From Alphaproteobacteria bacterium (GTDB lineage Bacteria; Pseudomonadota; Alphaproteobacteria; UBA8366): a DNA stretch of 64,000 bases. Below the pieces are notes generated by a model. It was not told the DNA's origin. It made no database searches and worked only from the letters and a program-made list of their open reading frames with translations. Each line of letters begins with the position of its first letter. Positions within the stretch are counted from its first letter, which is position 1. The stretch spans positions 186,001 to 250,000 of the forward strand of contig JANQKC010000011.1 in assembly GCA_028281325.1 (NCBI GenBank). Direction: 5' to 3'. Positions 26,937-37,436 of this stretch are shown piece by piece. Made by a program: the position numbers and the translations under genes.

Positions 26937-28727
26937 ATGGCAAAGGACACAGAATCAACGGCATATCGCGTCCTCGCGCGCAAATACCGGCCAAGCACTT
27001 TCGAGGAATTGGTTGGCCAGGACGCGCTTGTCCGCACCTTATCGAACGCCATCGACAGCGGCCGGATCGCGCATGCCTATATGCTTACGGGGGTTCGGGG
27101 CGTCGGCAAGACGACGACCGCCCGGATCATCGCCCGCGCGCTGAACTGCGTCGGCGAGGATGGCCAAGGCGGCATCACCATCTCGCCTTGCGGCAAGTGC
27201 GACCAATGCATCGCCATCGCCGAGGACCGGCATGTCGACGTGATGGAAATGGACGCCGCCAGCCGGACCGGCGTGGACGACATCCGCGAGTTGATCGAAG
27301 GCGTCCGCTACAAACCGGTTTCCGCGCGGTTCAAGGTTTACATCATCGACGAAGTGCACATGCTGTCGAAGAACGCCTTCAACGCGCTCTTGAAGACGCT
27401 GGAAGAACCGCCGGAGCATGTCCGCTTCATCTTCGCGACGACCGAAATCCGCAAAGTGCCGGTCACCGTGCTGTCGCGCTGTCAGCGTTTCGACCTGCGC
27501 CGCCTCGACATGGCGCAGTTGGCCGAACACTTCGGCAATATTGCGAAACAGGAAGACGTCGCGGTCGAGGACGACGCGATCCGGCTGATTTCCCGCGCCG
27601 CCGATGGGTCGGTGCGCGACGGTCTGTCGCTGCTCGATCAGGCGATCGCGCTGGGCGACGGCGCCGTAACCGGCGAGCAGGTGCAGAACATGCTGGGGCT
27701 GGCCGACCGGGCCGCGGTGTTCGATCTGCTGGACCAACTCATGGGTGGCGATATCAAGGGCGCGCTGGACCGGATGCAAGCCCTGTATCGCGACGGCGCG
27801 GACCCGGTCGCCGTCCTGCAGGACCTGCTCGACGCGACCTATTGGATCACCCGGATCAAGATCGCGCCGGAAGTCGCGGACGCCGCCTATACCCCGGAAA
27901 TCGAAAAAACGCGCGGCGGGGACCTGGCCAAAAAGCTGAGCCTGCCGATCCTGACCCGTACCTGGCAGCTTCTGTTGAAGGGGTTGGAGGAAACCCAGCG
28001 GGCGGAAGCGCAACTGCAAGCGGCGGAGATGGTGCTGGTTCGGCTCGCCTACGCTGCGGACCTGCCGACGCCGGGCGATCTCGCGAAACAGCTAACGGAA
28101 AAGCCGGGCGCGCCGAATGGCGGCGGCCCGGCGGAACGGCCGACTCCCGGCACCGCATCGCCCGGCGGCGGACCGTCCGGGTCCGCCATGACCGCCGTGG
28201 CCATGCCGGCCCCGGCGCCGAACGCGCCACCGGATCCGGCCCCCGCGCCGATGCCGGACGCCATACCCGAAACCAGCGCCGCGCCGACCCCATCGCCGGA
28301 AAGCTTTGCCGACGTGCTGGCCTTGTTCGAAGAGCAGCGCGAGGTCGGCATCCGCGTGCAGCTGTTCAACAATGTGCATCTGGTGCAGTTCGAGAAGGGC
28401 CGCATCGAATTTCGCCCGACCGAACACGCGCAGCGCGATCTCGCCAACAAGACGGCGTCGATGTTGACGCAGTGGACCGGCGAACGATGGGTCGTCAGCA
28501 TCTCACAGGAAGCCGGCGACCCAACGATGGCGGAGCAGGACGCCGCCGCGCGTCAACGCTTGTTGGACGCAGCCGAAGAACTACCTTTGGTCCAGGCGGT
28601 CAAAGCGGCCTTTCCAGGGTCGGTTATCCGCAAGGTCACGCCGCGCGGCGACCCGTCGGAACTCGATTACCCGGATATGGCCAGCGACGATGCCGGGCTT
28701 GGCTATGACGACGATGAAGAGGATTAA
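26937..28727 (+). CDS. dnaX: DNA polymerase III subunit gamma/tau
   Basis: 596-residue clamp-loader ATPase. Walker A is GVRGVGKTT (52-60); a zinc module includes CGKCDQC; Walker B is IIDEVHMLS; the SRC sensor is TVLSRCQRFDLR. After the AAA+ region comes a long Pro/Ala linker (about 385-450) and then the tau-specific C-terminal domain that contacts polymerase and helicase. I saw no slippery A-rich heptamer like that of E. coli, so only tau may be made. First of the dnaX-ybaB-recR operon, with only a 3-bp gap to ybaB. Confidence 0.96.
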   Translation: MAKDTESTAYRVLARKYRPSTFEELVGQDALVRTLSNAIDSGRIAHAYMLTGVRGVGKTTTARIIARALNCVGEDGQGGITISPCGKCDQCIAIAEDRHVDVMEMDAASRTGVDDIRELIEGVRYKPVSARFKVYIIDEVHMLSKNAFNALLKTLEEPPEHVRFIFATTEIRKVPVTVLSRCQRFDLRRLDMAQLAEHFGNIAKQEDVAVEDDAIRLISRAADGSVRDGLSLLDQAIALGDGAVTGEQVQNMLGLADRAAVFDLLDQLMGGDIKGALDRMQALYRDGADPVAVLQDLLDATYWITRIKIAPEVADAAYTPEIEKTRGGDLAKKLSLPILTRTWQLLLKGLEETQRAEAQLQAAEMVLVRLAYAADLPTPGDLAKQLTEKPGAPNGGGPAERPTPGTASPGGGPSGSAMTAVAMPAPAPNAPPDPAPAPMPDAIPETSAAPTPSPESFADVLALFEEQREVGIRVQLFNNVHLVQFEKGRIEFRPTEHAQRDLANKTASMLTQWTGERWVVSISQEAGDPTMAEQDAAARQRLLDAAEELPLVQAVKAAFPGSVIRKVTPRGDPSELDYPDMASDDAGLGYDDDEED

Positions 28728-28730
28728 GCG

Positions 28731-29054
28731 ATGAAGAATCTCGGGCAACTGATGAAACAGGCCCAGGAAATGCAGACCAAGATGGCCGAAATGCAGGAAA
28801 AGCTCGAGACGCTGGAAATCAGCGGCACCGCCGGCGCGGGCATGGTCACGGTGATCCTGAACGGCAAGGGCGCGATGCGGTCGGTCAAGATCGACCCATC
28901 GCTCATCAAACCGGACGACGCCGAAATCCTCGAAGACCTGATCACGGCCGCGCATAACGACGCCAAGTCCCGTCTCGAAGAAAAGGTGCAGGACGAAACC
29001 TCGTCGATGATGGGCGGCCTGCAGCTTCCGCCCGGCTTCAAGCTGCCCTTTTAA
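28731..29054 (+). CDS. Nucleoid-associated protein YbaB/EbfC
   Basis: 107-residue small DNA-binding protein. It starts [15 protein letters not shown] with an alpha-helical N-terminus, the central beta region [22 protein letters not shown] and the C-terminal helix [18 protein letters not shown], all classical YbaB. It forms dimers that bind DNA non-specifically. Always found between dnaX and recR; gaps are 3 and 12 bp, so the three are an operon for replication and repair. Confidence 0.96.
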   Translation: MKNLGQLMKQAQEMQTKMAEMQEKLETLEISGTAGAGMVTVILNGKGAMRSVKIDPSLIKPDDAEILEDLITAAHNDAKSRLEEKVQDETSSMMGGLQLPPGFKLPF

Positions 29055-29066
29055 GACCGCAACACG

Positions 29067-29660
29067 ATGAACGATGTCGAACGGCTGACGCAACTGCTGG
29101 CGCGATTGCCGGGCCTGGGCCCACGATCGGCCCGGCGGGCCGTCCTGCATCTCTTGAAGAAGCGGGAGACGCTGATGCAGCCGCTGGGGCAAGCGCTCGA
29201 CGCGGTGGCGGAAACCATCAAGACCTGCCCGATCTGCGGCAACCTCGACACCGATACGCCGTGCAGCATCTGCCGCGACGACGAGCGCGATCCGACAACC
29301 ATCTGCGTCCTCGAGGAGGTCGGCGATCTGTGGGCGCTGGAACGCACGGGATCGTTCAAGGGCCGCTATCATGTCCTAGGGGGCCATCTCTCGGCCCTCG
29401 ACGGCGTCGGACCCGAGGATCTGAATATTGGCGGCCTGATCGATCGCGCCGGACAAGCCGCGGTGCGCGAAATCATCCTCGCGACGAACCTGACGGTCGA
29501 CGGCCAGACGACGGCGCATTACATCGCCGAACGGCTGGCGGAGACGGATGTCCGGGTCACGCGGCTGGCGCATGGCGTGCCGGTCGGCGGCGAGTTGGAC
29601 TATCTCGACGACGGCACGCTCACCGCGGCGCTGCGCTCGCGCCAATCGTTGCAGATCTAA
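29067..29660 (+). CDS. recR: Recombination mediator RecR
   Basis: 197-residue RecFOR-pathway protein that helps load RecA at gaps. It shows the helix-hairpin-helix ([20 protein letters not shown]), a four-cysteine zinc module (CPICGN ... CSICRD, residues about 53-75), and a Toprim domain ([19 protein letters not shown] through GGLIDRAG). The end [19 protein letters not shown] and [19 protein letters not shown] is canonical. Third gene of the operon. Confidence 0.97.
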   Translation: MNDVERLTQLLARLPGLGPRSARRAVLHLLKKRETLMQPLGQALDAVAETIKTCPICGNLDTDTPCSICRDDERDPTTICVLEEVGDLWALERTGSFKGRYHVLGGHLSALDGVGPEDLNIGGLIDRAGQAAVREIILATNLTVDGQTTAHYIAERLAETDVRVTRLAHGVPVGGELDYLDDGTLTAALRSRQSLQI

Positions 29661-29727
29661 TATAACGATCCATAAACCGGACCCGTTTCGAAAAACCAAT
29701 AAAGCACCAACTGAATAGCAGGACACC

Positions 29728-31209
29728 ATGTCGGCCATGACGACACGACCCCCGAAATCCGGCGCATCGATATCCATCCCCCGGCGCGCCCGCCTCGCCG
29801 CGGCGGCCGTCGCCCTCGCACTCCTCACCGCCGGTGGCGCGTATGCCGAGACGAAGGAAGTCGTCGTCGCGCCCGACGCCCGGACAGCGGTCGCCGTGAC
29901 GATCTATAACGACAATGTCGCCTTCGTGCAGGAGCAGCGGCGCGTCGACTTGAAGGCCGGCCGCAATGTGCTGGCTCTGTCGGGCGTCAGCCCGTCGATG
30001 CAACCGGCGACCGCATCGGTCCTTGCGAACGCGCCCGACACGGCGACCCTTGTGGATCAGACCTTCGCCTTCGATCTGTTGACGCCGGATTCGTTGTTGA
30101 AGCATTCGGTCGGCCGCACCGTACGGATCATCAGGACGCATCCGACGACCGGCGAGGAAACGGTCGAAATCGCCAAGGTGCTGAGCACGCGCAACGGCAT
30201 CGTCCTGCAGATCGGCGACCGGATCGAGACGACGATCCCCGGCCGCATCGCCTACGATACCCTGCCTGCGACCCTGCGGGAGAGTCCCACCCTGTTGGCG
30301 AGTTTCGACGTGAAACAGCCGACGACGACAGCCCTCGACCTGCACTACCTGACCGGCGGCCTCACATGGCAGGCCGACTATGTCGCCAAGCTGGACGCGT
30401 CGGAAACGACGCTGTCGCTGCAAGCGGTCGCGACGATTACGAACAACAGCGGCGCCGCCTTTGGGGACGCCGCGCTGCGGCTGGTGGCCGGGTCGATCAA
30501 TCAGGGACCGCAGGACAGACCGCAGGCCGTGCGCGCGTTGTCCGCCCGGAAAGAAACGGCGGCGCTCGCCGCGCCGGTTCCGCCGCAACCCGCAGGCGAC
30601 ATGCATATCTATCGTATTCCGGACAAGACCTCGCTCGACGACCGGGCAACCAAGCAGATCGTCTTGTTCCGCGCGCCGGCTGTGCCCGTTTCCAAGGAGT
30701 ACCGCATCGAAGGAAACGGCAGCTTCTATACCCGCCGCTTCGGCAATCCGCTCACGATGAACGCCGAACGCCTGTTCCGCTTCAACAACGCGGAGAAGGG
30801 CGGCCTCGGGATTCCCATGCCCGCCGGCACGATCCGGGTATTCGGCAAGGCCGACGGCTCGGGCGGCACCTTCTTCGGGGCGGACCGGATCGGACATACC
30901 CCCGACGGCGCCGAGGTTCGCCTGCGCCTGGGTCAGGCCTTCGACATCACGGCGAAACGGAAACAAACCGACTTCCGCAAGCAAGGCCTGCCGAAGAACG
31001 CCTATGAATCGACCCACGAAATCATGATCGGCAACGCGACCGACAAGGCGGTGACCGTAAAGATCATCGAGCGTATGCCGGGCGACTGGAAAATCCTGGA
31101 ATCGTCAGGCAAGCACCAGAAGCCGGCATCGGACCGCGCCGAATGGTCGATCACCGTGCCGTCCAAGGGCGAGACGAAACTGACCTACAAGGTACGGGTG
31201 CAGCTCTAG
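29728..31209 (+). CDS. Secreted DUF4139 protein
   Basis: 493 residues with an N-terminal signal peptide (basic start, core AAAVALALLTAGGAYA, cleavage near residue 42). The rest is the DUF4139 / mucoidy-inhibitor-A-like region, beta-rich, with VTIYNDNVAFVQEQR at the start, YLTGGLTWQADYVAKLD in the centre, and the ending EWSITVPSKGETKLTYKVRVQL. Function is unknown; a cell-envelope role is only inferred from the signal peptide. It lies 67 bp after recR and converges on rmuC. Confidence 0.87.
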   Translation: MSAMTTRPPKSGASISIPRRARLAAAAVALALLTAGGAYAETKEVVVAPDARTAVAVTIYNDNVAFVQEQRRVDLKAGRNVLALSGVSPSMQPATASVLANAPDTATLVDQTFAFDLLTPDSLLKHSVGRTVRIIRTHPTTGEETVEIAKVLSTRNGIVLQIGDRIETTIPGRIAYDTLPATLRESPTLLASFDVKQPTTTALDLHYLTGGLTWQADYVAKLDASETTLSLQAVATITNNSGAAFGDAALRLVAGSINQGPQDRPQAVRALSARKETAALAAPVPPQPAGDMHIYRIPDKTSLDDRATKQIVLFRAPAVPVSKEYRIEGNGSFYTRRFGNPLTMNAERLFRFNNAEKGGLGIPMPAGTIRVFGKADGSGGTFFGADRIGHTPDGAEVRLRLGQAFDITAKRKQTDFRKQGLPKNAYESTHEIMIGNATDKAVTVKIIERMPGDWKILESSGKHQKPASDRAEWSITVPSKGETKLTYKVRVQL

Positions 31210-31240
31210 GCCGGCCCCCCGACGCCCACGAACGATCCGG

Positions 31241-32434
31241 TCAGTCGGACCGGCCCGATACGGCATTTCGCAGCGGCAGTTCCGGAACGTCGGTGACATC
31301 CGACGCGTCCGGCCCGTCGATCTCGTCGAGTTCCAACTCCTGAATCCGGGTGGCGCGTTTCTGAACCTTCTCGGTCGAAATCCGAATTTGGCGGATGTCT
31401 TCCTCGGCCTGCCCGAAATGCCGCTGCAGCTTCGCCACCCGCGAATCGAGCCGCCCCACATCGTCGGTGATGGCGGTGACTTCTTTCTGGATCAGGCCGG
31501 CTTGCTCGCGCATCTGGGCGTCTTTCAACACCGCCCGGATGGTGTTCAGGGTCGCCATCAGCGTGGTCGGCGACACGATATATACCCGCGCGCGATGCGA
31601 CTTCTCGACCACGTCGGGCAGTTCGGCGTGCAGTTCCGCATAGACCGCTTCCGACGGCAGGAACATGAGCGCGGATTCGGCGGTCTCGCCCGGCAGGATG
31701 TATTTTGCCGCGATATCGTTGACATGCTTCAGCACATCGGCGGCGAAGGCGCGTTTCGCCGTCACCCGGTCGCGCTCTTCGCGGGCGGCCCGTAGCGCAT
31801 GATAGCTTTCGAGCGGAAATTTGGAATCGATGCAGATCGCCCCCGGCGGGTTCGGCAAGGTCAACAGGCAATCGACCCGCGAGCCGTTGCCGAGCGTGAC
31901 CTGAAAGGCATAGGCCGACGGCGGCAAGGCGTTCCGGACCTGATCGGCCAACTGGGTCTCGCCGAACGCGCCGCGCGACTGCTTGTTGGACAGCACCTCC
32001 TGCAGGTTGACCACGTCCTTCGACAGCTTGGTGATGTTCTCCTGCGCCTTGCCGATGACCGCAAGCCGTTCCTTCAGATCGCCCATGGTCGTCGCCGACT
32101 CGACGGCCTGTTTGTGCAGCGAATCGTTGACGCGCTGCGTGACCTGGCCCAGACGCTCCTCCAACGTGCGCATCACCGCGCGCTCCTGGTTATGGATGCG
32201 TTCGGCCAGGGCATTCTGGGCGGCGATCTGGTGGTCGGCGAACTGGCTGAGCCGCCCGGCCAGGTCGACTTGCGCGGCGGCGAGACGGTTCGCCGACTCG
32301 CGGCTGTCATTGCGGCTGCGCAGCAGCAACACGACGACCAGCACGGCGACCGATATCGCGGCGACCGAGATCACGACAGGCAGGTCCAGGCCCGCCAACC
32401 AATTCAGGATGTCTTGCAGTTTCTGCCCTTCCAT
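31241..32434 (-). CDS. rmuC: DNA recombination protein RmuC
   Basis: 397 residues: membrane helix at about 18-40, a coiled-coil region (50-150) and then the RmuC domain with a nuclease-like core (GAFGETQLADQVRNALPP, VDCLLTLP, ICIDSKFPLESY, MFLPSEAVYAEL, VSPTTLMATL). RmuC limits inversions at short repeats and has recently been tied to defence against mobile DNA. Full length and intact. Convergent with the DUF4139 gene and divergent from def. Confidence 0.93.
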   Translation of the reverse strand: MEGQKLQDILNWLAGLDLPVVISVAAISVAVLVVVLLLRSRNDSRESANRLAAAQVDLAGRLSQFADHQIAAQNALAERIHNQERAVMRTLEERLGQVTQRVNDSLHKQAVESATTMGDLKERLAVIGKAQENITKLSKDVVNLQEVLSNKQSRGAFGETQLADQVRNALPPSAYAFQVTLGNGSRVDCLLTLPNPPGAICIDSKFPLESYHALRAAREERDRVTAKRAFAADVLKHVNDIAAKYILPGETAESALMFLPSEAVYAELHAELPDVVEKSHRARVYIVSPTTLMATLNTIRAVLKDAQMREQAGLIQKEVTAITDDVGRLDSRVAKLQRHFGQAEEDIRQIRISTEKVQKRATRIQELELDEIDGPDASDVTDVPELPLRNAVSGRSD

Positions 32435-32503
32435 CGGCGTTTCGATCCGGATCGGAAGCCGCCGAAGTCTAGCATGGCGGAGTCCCGTAACGCATCAATG
32501 ACC

Positions 32504-32532
32504 TTGACGTAGGCCGTTCGGGCCCATACCTA
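32504..32532 (+). promoter_or_regulatory. Putative promoter for def-fmt-truA
   Basis: TTGACG at 32504-32509 and TACCTA at 32527-32532 are spaced 17 bp. The -35 box is 5 of 6 to consensus and the -10 box is weak. It lies 36 bp before the def ATG in the 134-bp divergent gap, which is a sensible place. Confidence 0.45.
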
Positions 32533-32568
32533 GCTGAGAGTCGACAATAATTCCATGGACCCGCGTAA

Positions 32569-33093
32569 ATGGCTGTATTGCCTATCGTCACCGCCCCCGA
32601 TCCCCGACTGAAGGTTCGCTGCGAACCGGTCGAGTCGGTGGACGCGGCGATCGCGAAGACCATGGACGACATGCTGGAAACCATGTATCTGGCGCCCGGC
32701 ATCGGCCTGGCCGCGCCGCAGGTCGGCATCACGAAGCGCATTCTCGTGGTCGACGTTTCACCGAAGGATGGGCCGCGGGACCCCATCCGCATGGCGAATC
32801 CCGAAATTCTCTGGCATTCCGACGATTTGGCCACCTACGAAGAGGGCTGCCTATCGCTGCCCGAACAGTTCGCCGACGTGGAACGGCCGGCCCGCATCAA
32901 GGTGCGATACCTGGACCAGGACAACACCGAACAGGTATTGGACGCGGACGGCCTGCTCGCCACCTGTATCCAGCACGAGATGGATCACCTGGACGGCGTC
33001 ATCTTCGTCGACCACATATCGTCCTTGAAGCGCCGCATGATCCTGCGCAAGCTGACCAAACTGAAAAAGCAGGAGGCGATGGCCGGAGACTGA
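32569..33093 (+). CDS. def: Peptide deformylase
   Basis: 174-residue metal-dependent deformylase that removes the N-formyl group from nascent proteins. All three motifs are present: GIGLAAPQ (motif 1), EGCLSLPEQ with the metal cysteine (motif 2) and QHEMDHLDG with the two histidines and catalytic Glu (motif 3). It precedes fmt by 27 bp; the two enzymes act at opposite ends of the formyl cycle and form an operon together with truA. Confidence 0.97.
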   Translation: MAVLPIVTAPDPRLKVRCEPVESVDAAIAKTMDDMLETMYLAPGIGLAAPQVGITKRILVVDVSPKDGPRDPIRMANPEILWHSDDLATYEEGCLSLPEQFADVERPARIKVRYLDQDNTEQVLDADGLLATCIQHEMDHLDGVIFVDHISSLKRRMILRKLTKLKKQEAMAGD

Positions 33094-33120
33094 CGCCGGC
33101 CTTCCGCGCCATCCAATACG

Positions 33121-34041
33121 ATGCCCTTGCGTCTCGCCTTTATGGGAACACCGGATTTCGCCGTGCCCGCGTTGCGGGCGCTGCACGCCGCCGGGCACGA
33201 TATCGCCTGCGTCTACAGCCAGCCCGCGCGACCCGCCGGGCGGGGACGGAAAGAACGGCCAAGCCCCGTGCAGGCCGCCGCCGAGTCGCTCGGCTCTCCG
33301 GTGCGCACGCCATCGTCGCTCAAGGATGAAGCGGCGCAACAGGCGTTCCGCGACCTCGCTCTCGACATCGCCGTCGTCGTCGCCTACGGGCTGATCCTGC
33401 CGAAAGCCATTCTCGACGCGCCGCGCCTCGGCTGCCTCAACATCCATGCCTCCCTGCTGCCGCGCTGGCGCGGGGCCGCGCCGATCCAGCGCGCGATCCT
33501 GGCCGGCGACACGGAATCCGGCGTCACCATCATGCAGATGGACGAAGGCCTGGATACCGGCCCAATGCTGCTGATCGAGAAGACGCCGATCACCGGCGCG
33601 ACGACCGGCGAGTCCCTGCACGACACCCTGTCCGAGATGGGCGGCCGGATGATCGTCGACGCCCTCGACCGGGTCGCCAACGGGTCGTTGCCGCCGATCC
33701 CCCAACCGGAGGAAGGCGTCACCTACGCCAAGAAGCTGACGCGCGACGAAGCGCGGATCGACTGGCGGGACCCGGCCGACGCCCTGGAACGCAAGCTGCG
33801 CGCCTTCACGCCCTGGCCCGGCAGTTGGTTCGACCTCGACGGCCAACGGATCAAGCTGCTGGAGGCCCGGGTCGTCGACGGCGGCGGGCCGCCGGGCACG
33901 ACACTGGACGACCGGTTGACGGTTGCCTGCGGCGAAGGGGCGCTGCGCCTCCTGCGCCTGCAACGGCAAGGCAAGAGCCCGATGGAGGCCGCCGATTTCC
34001 TGCGCGGCTTCCCGGTGCCCAAAGGCCGCACGCTGTCATGA
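33121..34041 (+). CDS. fmt: Methionyl-tRNA formyltransferase
   Basis: 306 residues: a Rossmann-type transferase domain with [12 protein letters not shown] at the start and the catalytic [16 protein letters not shown] block, followed by the C-terminal OB-like tRNA-binding domain starting near 205 ([12 protein letters not shown]). It formylates initiator tRNA using 10-formyl-THF. The stop overlaps the truA ATG (ATGA), showing tight coupling. Length is normal. Confidence 0.97.
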   Translation: MPLRLAFMGTPDFAVPALRALHAAGHDIACVYSQPARPAGRGRKERPSPVQAAAESLGSPVRTPSSLKDEAAQQAFRDLALDIAVVVAYGLILPKAILDAPRLGCLNIHASLLPRWRGAAPIQRAILAGDTESGVTIMQMDEGLDTGPMLLIEKTPITGATTGESLHDTLSEMGGRMIVDALDRVANGSLPPIPQPEEGVTYAKKLTRDEARIDWRDPADALERKLRAFTPWPGSWFDLDGQRIKLLEARVVDGGGPPGTTLDDRLTVACGEGALRLLRLQRQGKSPMEAADFLRGFPVPKGRTLS

Positions 34042-34784
34042 CCCGATGGAAACTGACGCTGGAATACGACGGCGGGCCCTTCGTCGGCTGGCAGCGGCAG
34101 GACAACGGACCCTCGGTGCAGGAAGCGGTCGAACGGGCGATCCATGCCTTCAGCGGCGAAACCTTGACGCTGCATGCCGCTGGCCGGACCGACGCCGGGG
34201 TGCATGCCTTGGGCCAGGTCGCGCATGTGGACCTTGAAAAGTCGACCGACGCCGACACGGTGCAGAACGCGATCAACTTCCATCTCAAGCCCGCGCCGGT
34301 CGCGATTGTCGACGTTGCGGCGGTGACCGAGGATTTCCACGCCCGTTTCTCGGCGACGCACCGGGCCTATCGCTATCGCATCCTGAACCGCCGCGCGCCG
34401 CCGACCCTGCTGGCGGGACGCGTTTGGCATGTCGCGACCCCGCTCGATACGGCGGCGATGCAGGACGCGGCCAACGCCTTGATCGGCAATCATGATTTCA
34501 CGAGTTTTCGCGCCGCGGCCTGCCAGGCCAAGTCGCCGGTCAAGACGCTGGATACCCTGCGCGTCGACCGCGACGGCGACGAGATCGCGATTGCCGTCGC
34601 AGCGCGGTCCTTCCTGCATCATCAAGTCCGCAACATCGCCGGGACGCTGAAGCTTGTCGGCGAGGGCAAATGGACCCGCGCCGACGTGGAAGCCGCCCTC
34701 GCGGCCCGTGACCGCAGCCGGGCCGGCCCGACCGCGCCGCCGGACGGGCTCTACCTGATGCGCGTGAGCTACGATCCGGCCTAG
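34038..34784 (+). CDS. truA: tRNA pseudouridine synthase A
   Basis: 248-residue enzyme that makes pseudouridine at positions 38-40 of tRNA. The catalytic aspartate is in [13 protein letters not shown] (about residue 52). Other family blocks are [51 protein letters not shown] and [13 protein letters not shown]. The ATG at 34038 overlaps the fmt stop by 4 bp and the open frame further upstream is only antisense-like read-through inside fmt. Confidence 0.97.
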   Translation: MTRWKLTLEYDGGPFVGWQRQDNGPSVQEAVERAIHAFSGETLTLHAAGRTDAGVHALGQVAHVDLEKSTDADTVQNAINFHLKPAPVAIVDVAAVTEDFHARFSATHRAYRYRILNRRAPPTLLAGRVWHVATPLDTAAMQDAANALIGNHDFTSFRAAACQAKSPVKTLDTLRVDRDGDEIAIAVAARSFLHHQVRNIAGTLKLVGEGKWTRADVEAALAARDRSRAGPTAPPDGLYLMRVSYDPA

Positions 34785-34793
34785 GGCAATCGC

Positions 34794-35363
34794 TCAGAGC
34801 AACATGCCGTTCCGGGCGACGATGATGAACTGGCTCAGCATGAACTCGCCGACCACCAGGGCGATCGCGACATAAGGCGAGACTTCGAGCGCGGTGCGCA
34901 GAATGAACAGGTGGTAGAACAACACAACCGCGAGCGCCGCCAAGTTGACCACGACCAGCACGTCACGCGGGAGAAGACCGCTGGCCGACAACAGCACCAC
35001 CACCAGCAGGATGAGAATCTGCGGCCCCGCCGACCAGTTATAGGCCACGATGTAGCGGCAATAGTTGGCGTCCCTGTCGAGCCCCCGCGCCACCGGCGCC
35101 ATCAACAACGGCCAGGCCACCCAGCTCACGACATAGGCGATCGCTTCCACGGAGACGACACGGAACCCGCTCACTTCCGCCGGGATCGGGCTGGGGCCGA
35201 CCGACAAGATCACGATATAGCCGGGCAGAACAACGGCAGCGCAAAAGAAGGATTTAACGACGCCGGGCACGGAATCGTCGAACAGCGCGACGGCGCGGCC
35301 ATCCCGCAGCAACATCCGCCAGGCCGCAAACAGCCCGGTCCACATTTCCGACATGGTGATCAT
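34794..35363 (-). CDS. Uncharacterised multi-pass membrane protein
   Basis: 189 residues with about five hydrophobic segments (roughly 38-57, 70-92, 108-127, 131-152, 162-183). It has no motif I recognise; a Yip1-like fold is possible from the size and helix pattern but is not shown. ATG codons at 35363 and 35354 are both possible; GGAG is 5 bp before the first. It lies 11 bp from the dapE stop in the same direction, so it may be cotranscribed with dapD-dapE. Normal codon usage indicates a real gene. Confidence 0.75.
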   Translation of the reverse strand: MITMSEMWTGLFAAWRMLLRDGRAVALFDDSVPGVVKSFFCAAVVLPGYIVILSVGPSPIPAEVSGFRVVSVEAIAYVVSWVAWPLLMAPVARGLDRDANYCRYIVAYNWSAGPQILILLVVVLLSASGLLPRDVLVVVNLAALAVVLFYHLFILRTALEVSPYVAIALVVGEFMLSQFIIVARNGMLL

Positions 35364-35374
35364 AGGTGCTCCGG

Positions 35375-36523
35375 CTATCGCGCTTCGAAGAACCGCGTCA
35401 AGACGTTCTGGTATATATCGGTCAAGGCGCGGATATCGTCCAGGCTACAGCGTTCGTCGACTTTATGCATGGTCTGGCTGACCAACCCGAATTCGGCGAC
35501 CGGGCAATGATCCTTGATGAACCGCGCATCGGACGTGCCGCCGGTCGTGCTGAGTTCGGGACGCCGCCCGATGACCGTCTCGATGCTGCCGCTGATCAGG
35601 TCGCTCAACAGGCCCGGCGGGAAGATGAAGGACTCGCCGCTCACCCGGTATTTCAGATCGTAGCCGTCCGGACCGGCGGTCTTGTCCAACGTCTCGCGGA
35701 CCCATTTCACCAGGGAGTCCGAACTGTGCATATCGTTGAATCGGATGTTGAACCGGCCTTCGGCGGTGCCGGGAATGACGTTCTCGGTCGGGTTGCCGAT
35801 GTCGATGCTGGTGATCTGCAGGCTGGACGGCTGGAAATGCTCGTTGCCGTCGTCCAGCGGATCGCGGATCAACGCCTCAAGCATCCGCGTCAGGCTATGC
35901 GCCGCATTGTCCGCGAGATGCGGATAGGCGACATGCCCCTGCGTGCCCTTCGCCGTCACGATGAAGTTCACGCTGCCGCGGCGGCCGATCTTCATCATCT
36001 CGCCCATTTCGGACGGGTTGGTCGGCTCGCCGACGAGACAGGCGTCGATGCGTTCGTCCTGCTCCTCCAGCCAGTCGAGCACCTTGCGGGTGCCGTTGAT
36101 CGCGGGGCCCTCCTCGTCGCCGGTGATCAGCAGGCTGATCGAGCCGGGCACGGGCCCGTCGGCCGTTACCCGCGCGGTGGCGGCGACGAAGGCGGCGATG
36201 GCGCTTTTCATGTCGACCGCACCACGGCCGTACAGGAACCCGTCGCGAATTTCGGCGGCGAAGGGATCGACGGTCCATTCTTCGGCCGGGCCGGTCGGCA
36301 CCACGTCGGTGTGGCCCGCGAAGCAGAAATTCGGTGCCGCCGTGCCAAGCCGGGCGTAGAGATTGTCCACGTCCGGCGTGTCGGTATCGGAAAAGTTGAG
36401 GCGGTGGCAGGTGAAGCCGAGGCCTTCGAGCACGCCCTGCAATTCGTCGAGCGCGCCGCCCTCCTTCGGCGTCACGCTGGGGCAGCGGATCAGATCGCGC
36501 GCAAGGTCGACCGCGTCGATCAA
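35375..36523 (-). CDS. dapE: Succinyl-diaminopimelate desuccinylase
   Basis: About 382-residue di-zinc M20 peptidase-fold enzyme of lysine/diaminopimelate synthesis. Metal ligands lie in [20 protein letters not shown] and [12 protein letters not shown]; the C-terminal histidine is at the [12 protein letters not shown] block. No ATG lies near the domain start; a TTG at 36523 (6 bp after the dapD stop) gives the usual N-terminus [15 protein letters not shown], with a CTG at 36532 as an alternative. Works after DapD/DapC in the same pathway. Confidence 0.93.
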   Translation of the reverse strand: MIDAVDLARDLIRCPSVTPKEGGALDELQGVLEGLGFTCHRLNFSDTDTPDVDNLYARLGTAAPNFCFAGHTDVVPTGPAEEWTVDPFAAEIRDGFLYGRGAVDMKSAIAAFVAATARVTADGPVPGSISLLITGDEEGPAINGTRKVLDWLEEQDERIDACLVGEPTNPSEMGEMMKIGRRGSVNFIVTAKGTQGHVAYPHLADNAAHSLTRMLEALIRDPLDDGNEHFQPSSLQITSIDIGNPTENVIPGTAEGRFNIRFNDMHSSDSLVKWVRETLDKTAGPDGYDLKYRVSGESFIFPPGLLSDLISGSIETVIGRRPELSTTGGTSDARFIKDHCPVAEFGLVSQTMHKVDERCSLDDIRALTDIYQNVLTRFFEAR

Positions 36524-36528
36524 ACCGG

Positions 36529-37371
36529 TCAGTCCCGCAACAGGTCGTTGATCGAGGTCTTGGCGCGGGTGCCTTCGTCGACCGTCTTGATGATCACCGC
36601 GCAATACAGGCTCGGCCCGATGTTCTGGCCCGGCAGCGGATCGCTCGGCAGCGTACCCGGCACGACGACCGAATAGGCCGGCACGCGCCCACGGATGATC
36701 TCACCGGACGCCTTATCGACGATCTTGGTCGACTGTCCGATGAAGACGCCCATCGACAGCACCGCGCCTTCCTCGACGATCACGCCTTCGACAACCTCGC
36801 TACGCGCGCCGATGAAACAATTGTCCTCGATGATCACCGGGTCGGCCTGCAACGGTTCCAGCACGCCGCCGATGCCGACGCCGCCCGACAGATGGCAGTT
36901 TTCCCCGATCTGCGCACAGGAGCCGACCGTGGCCCAGGTATCGACCATGGTGTTCTTGCCGACATAGGCGCCGAGGTTGACGAAGCTCGGCATCAGGACC
37001 GCGCCGGGCGCCACATAGGCCGACCGCCGGACGACGCAGTTCGGCACGCTGCGGAAGCCCGCCTCGGCGAATTGCGCATCGGTCCAGCCCTTGGTCTTGG
37101 CGGGCACCTTGTCCCACCAGGCCGAGCCGTCCGGGCCGCCGCCCTGCGCCCACATGTCGTAGATGCGGAAGGACAGCAGCACCGCCTTCTTGAGCCACTG
37201 GTTGACGGTCCAACCGTCGGGACCTTTCTCGGCGACGCGCGCCTGGCCGGAATCGAGCAGGTCGAGCGCGGATTCGATGGCGTCGCGGACCTCTCCCTTG
37301 GTGGCGGAGGAGATCGCGTCGCGATCCTCCCAGGCGGCGTCGATGGCAGTTTGCAGATCTGCGTGGCTCAT
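36529..37371 (-). CDS. dapD: Tetrahydrodipicolinate N-succinyltransferase
   Basis: 280-residue left-handed beta-helix acyltransferase. It starts with the helical domain [15 protein letters not shown], then hexapeptide turns such as [21 protein letters not shown], and [19 protein letters not shown] and [19 protein letters not shown]. It catalyses succinylation of tetrahydrodipicolinate, the commitment to the succinyl branch of DAP synthesis. Upstream of dapE with 5 bp between them. A TTGACA on the minus strand (37440-37435) may be part of its promoter, overlapping the end of the next gene, but the -10 is weak. Confidence 0.97.
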   Translation of the reverse strand: MSHADLQTAIDAAWEDRDAISSATKGEVRDAIESALDLLDSGQARVAEKGPDGWTVNQWLKKAVLLSFRIYDMWAQGGGPDGSAWWDKVPAKTKGWTDAQFAEAGFRSVPNCVVRRSAYVAPGAVLMPSFVNLGAYVGKNTMVDTWATVGSCAQIGENCHLSGGVGIGGVLEPLQADPVIIEDNCFIGARSEVVEGVIVEEGAVLSMGVFIGQSTKIVDKASGEIIRGRVPAYSVVVPGTLPSDPLPGQNIGPSLYCAVIIKTVDEGTRAKTSINDLLRD

Positions 37372-37436
37372 GGATCAGTCTCTTGTTGGTACAGCCCTGA
37401 AAAGAGCGCCGACTCTGGGCAACAAGGCCCGGAGTG

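Noticed and set aside
26695..27052. Upstream extension of nudC through the SRP RNA
   Set aside because: The RNA gene occupies it and the NudC family starts at 26695.
27800..28200. Programmed frameshift in dnaX
   Set aside because: No A/T-rich slippery heptamer seen; GC-rich linker only.
31237..31253. CCGGTC/GACCGG hairpin between the DUF4139 and rmuC stops
   Set aside because: 6-bp stem, no T-run and it overlaps the rmuC stop; could be chance.
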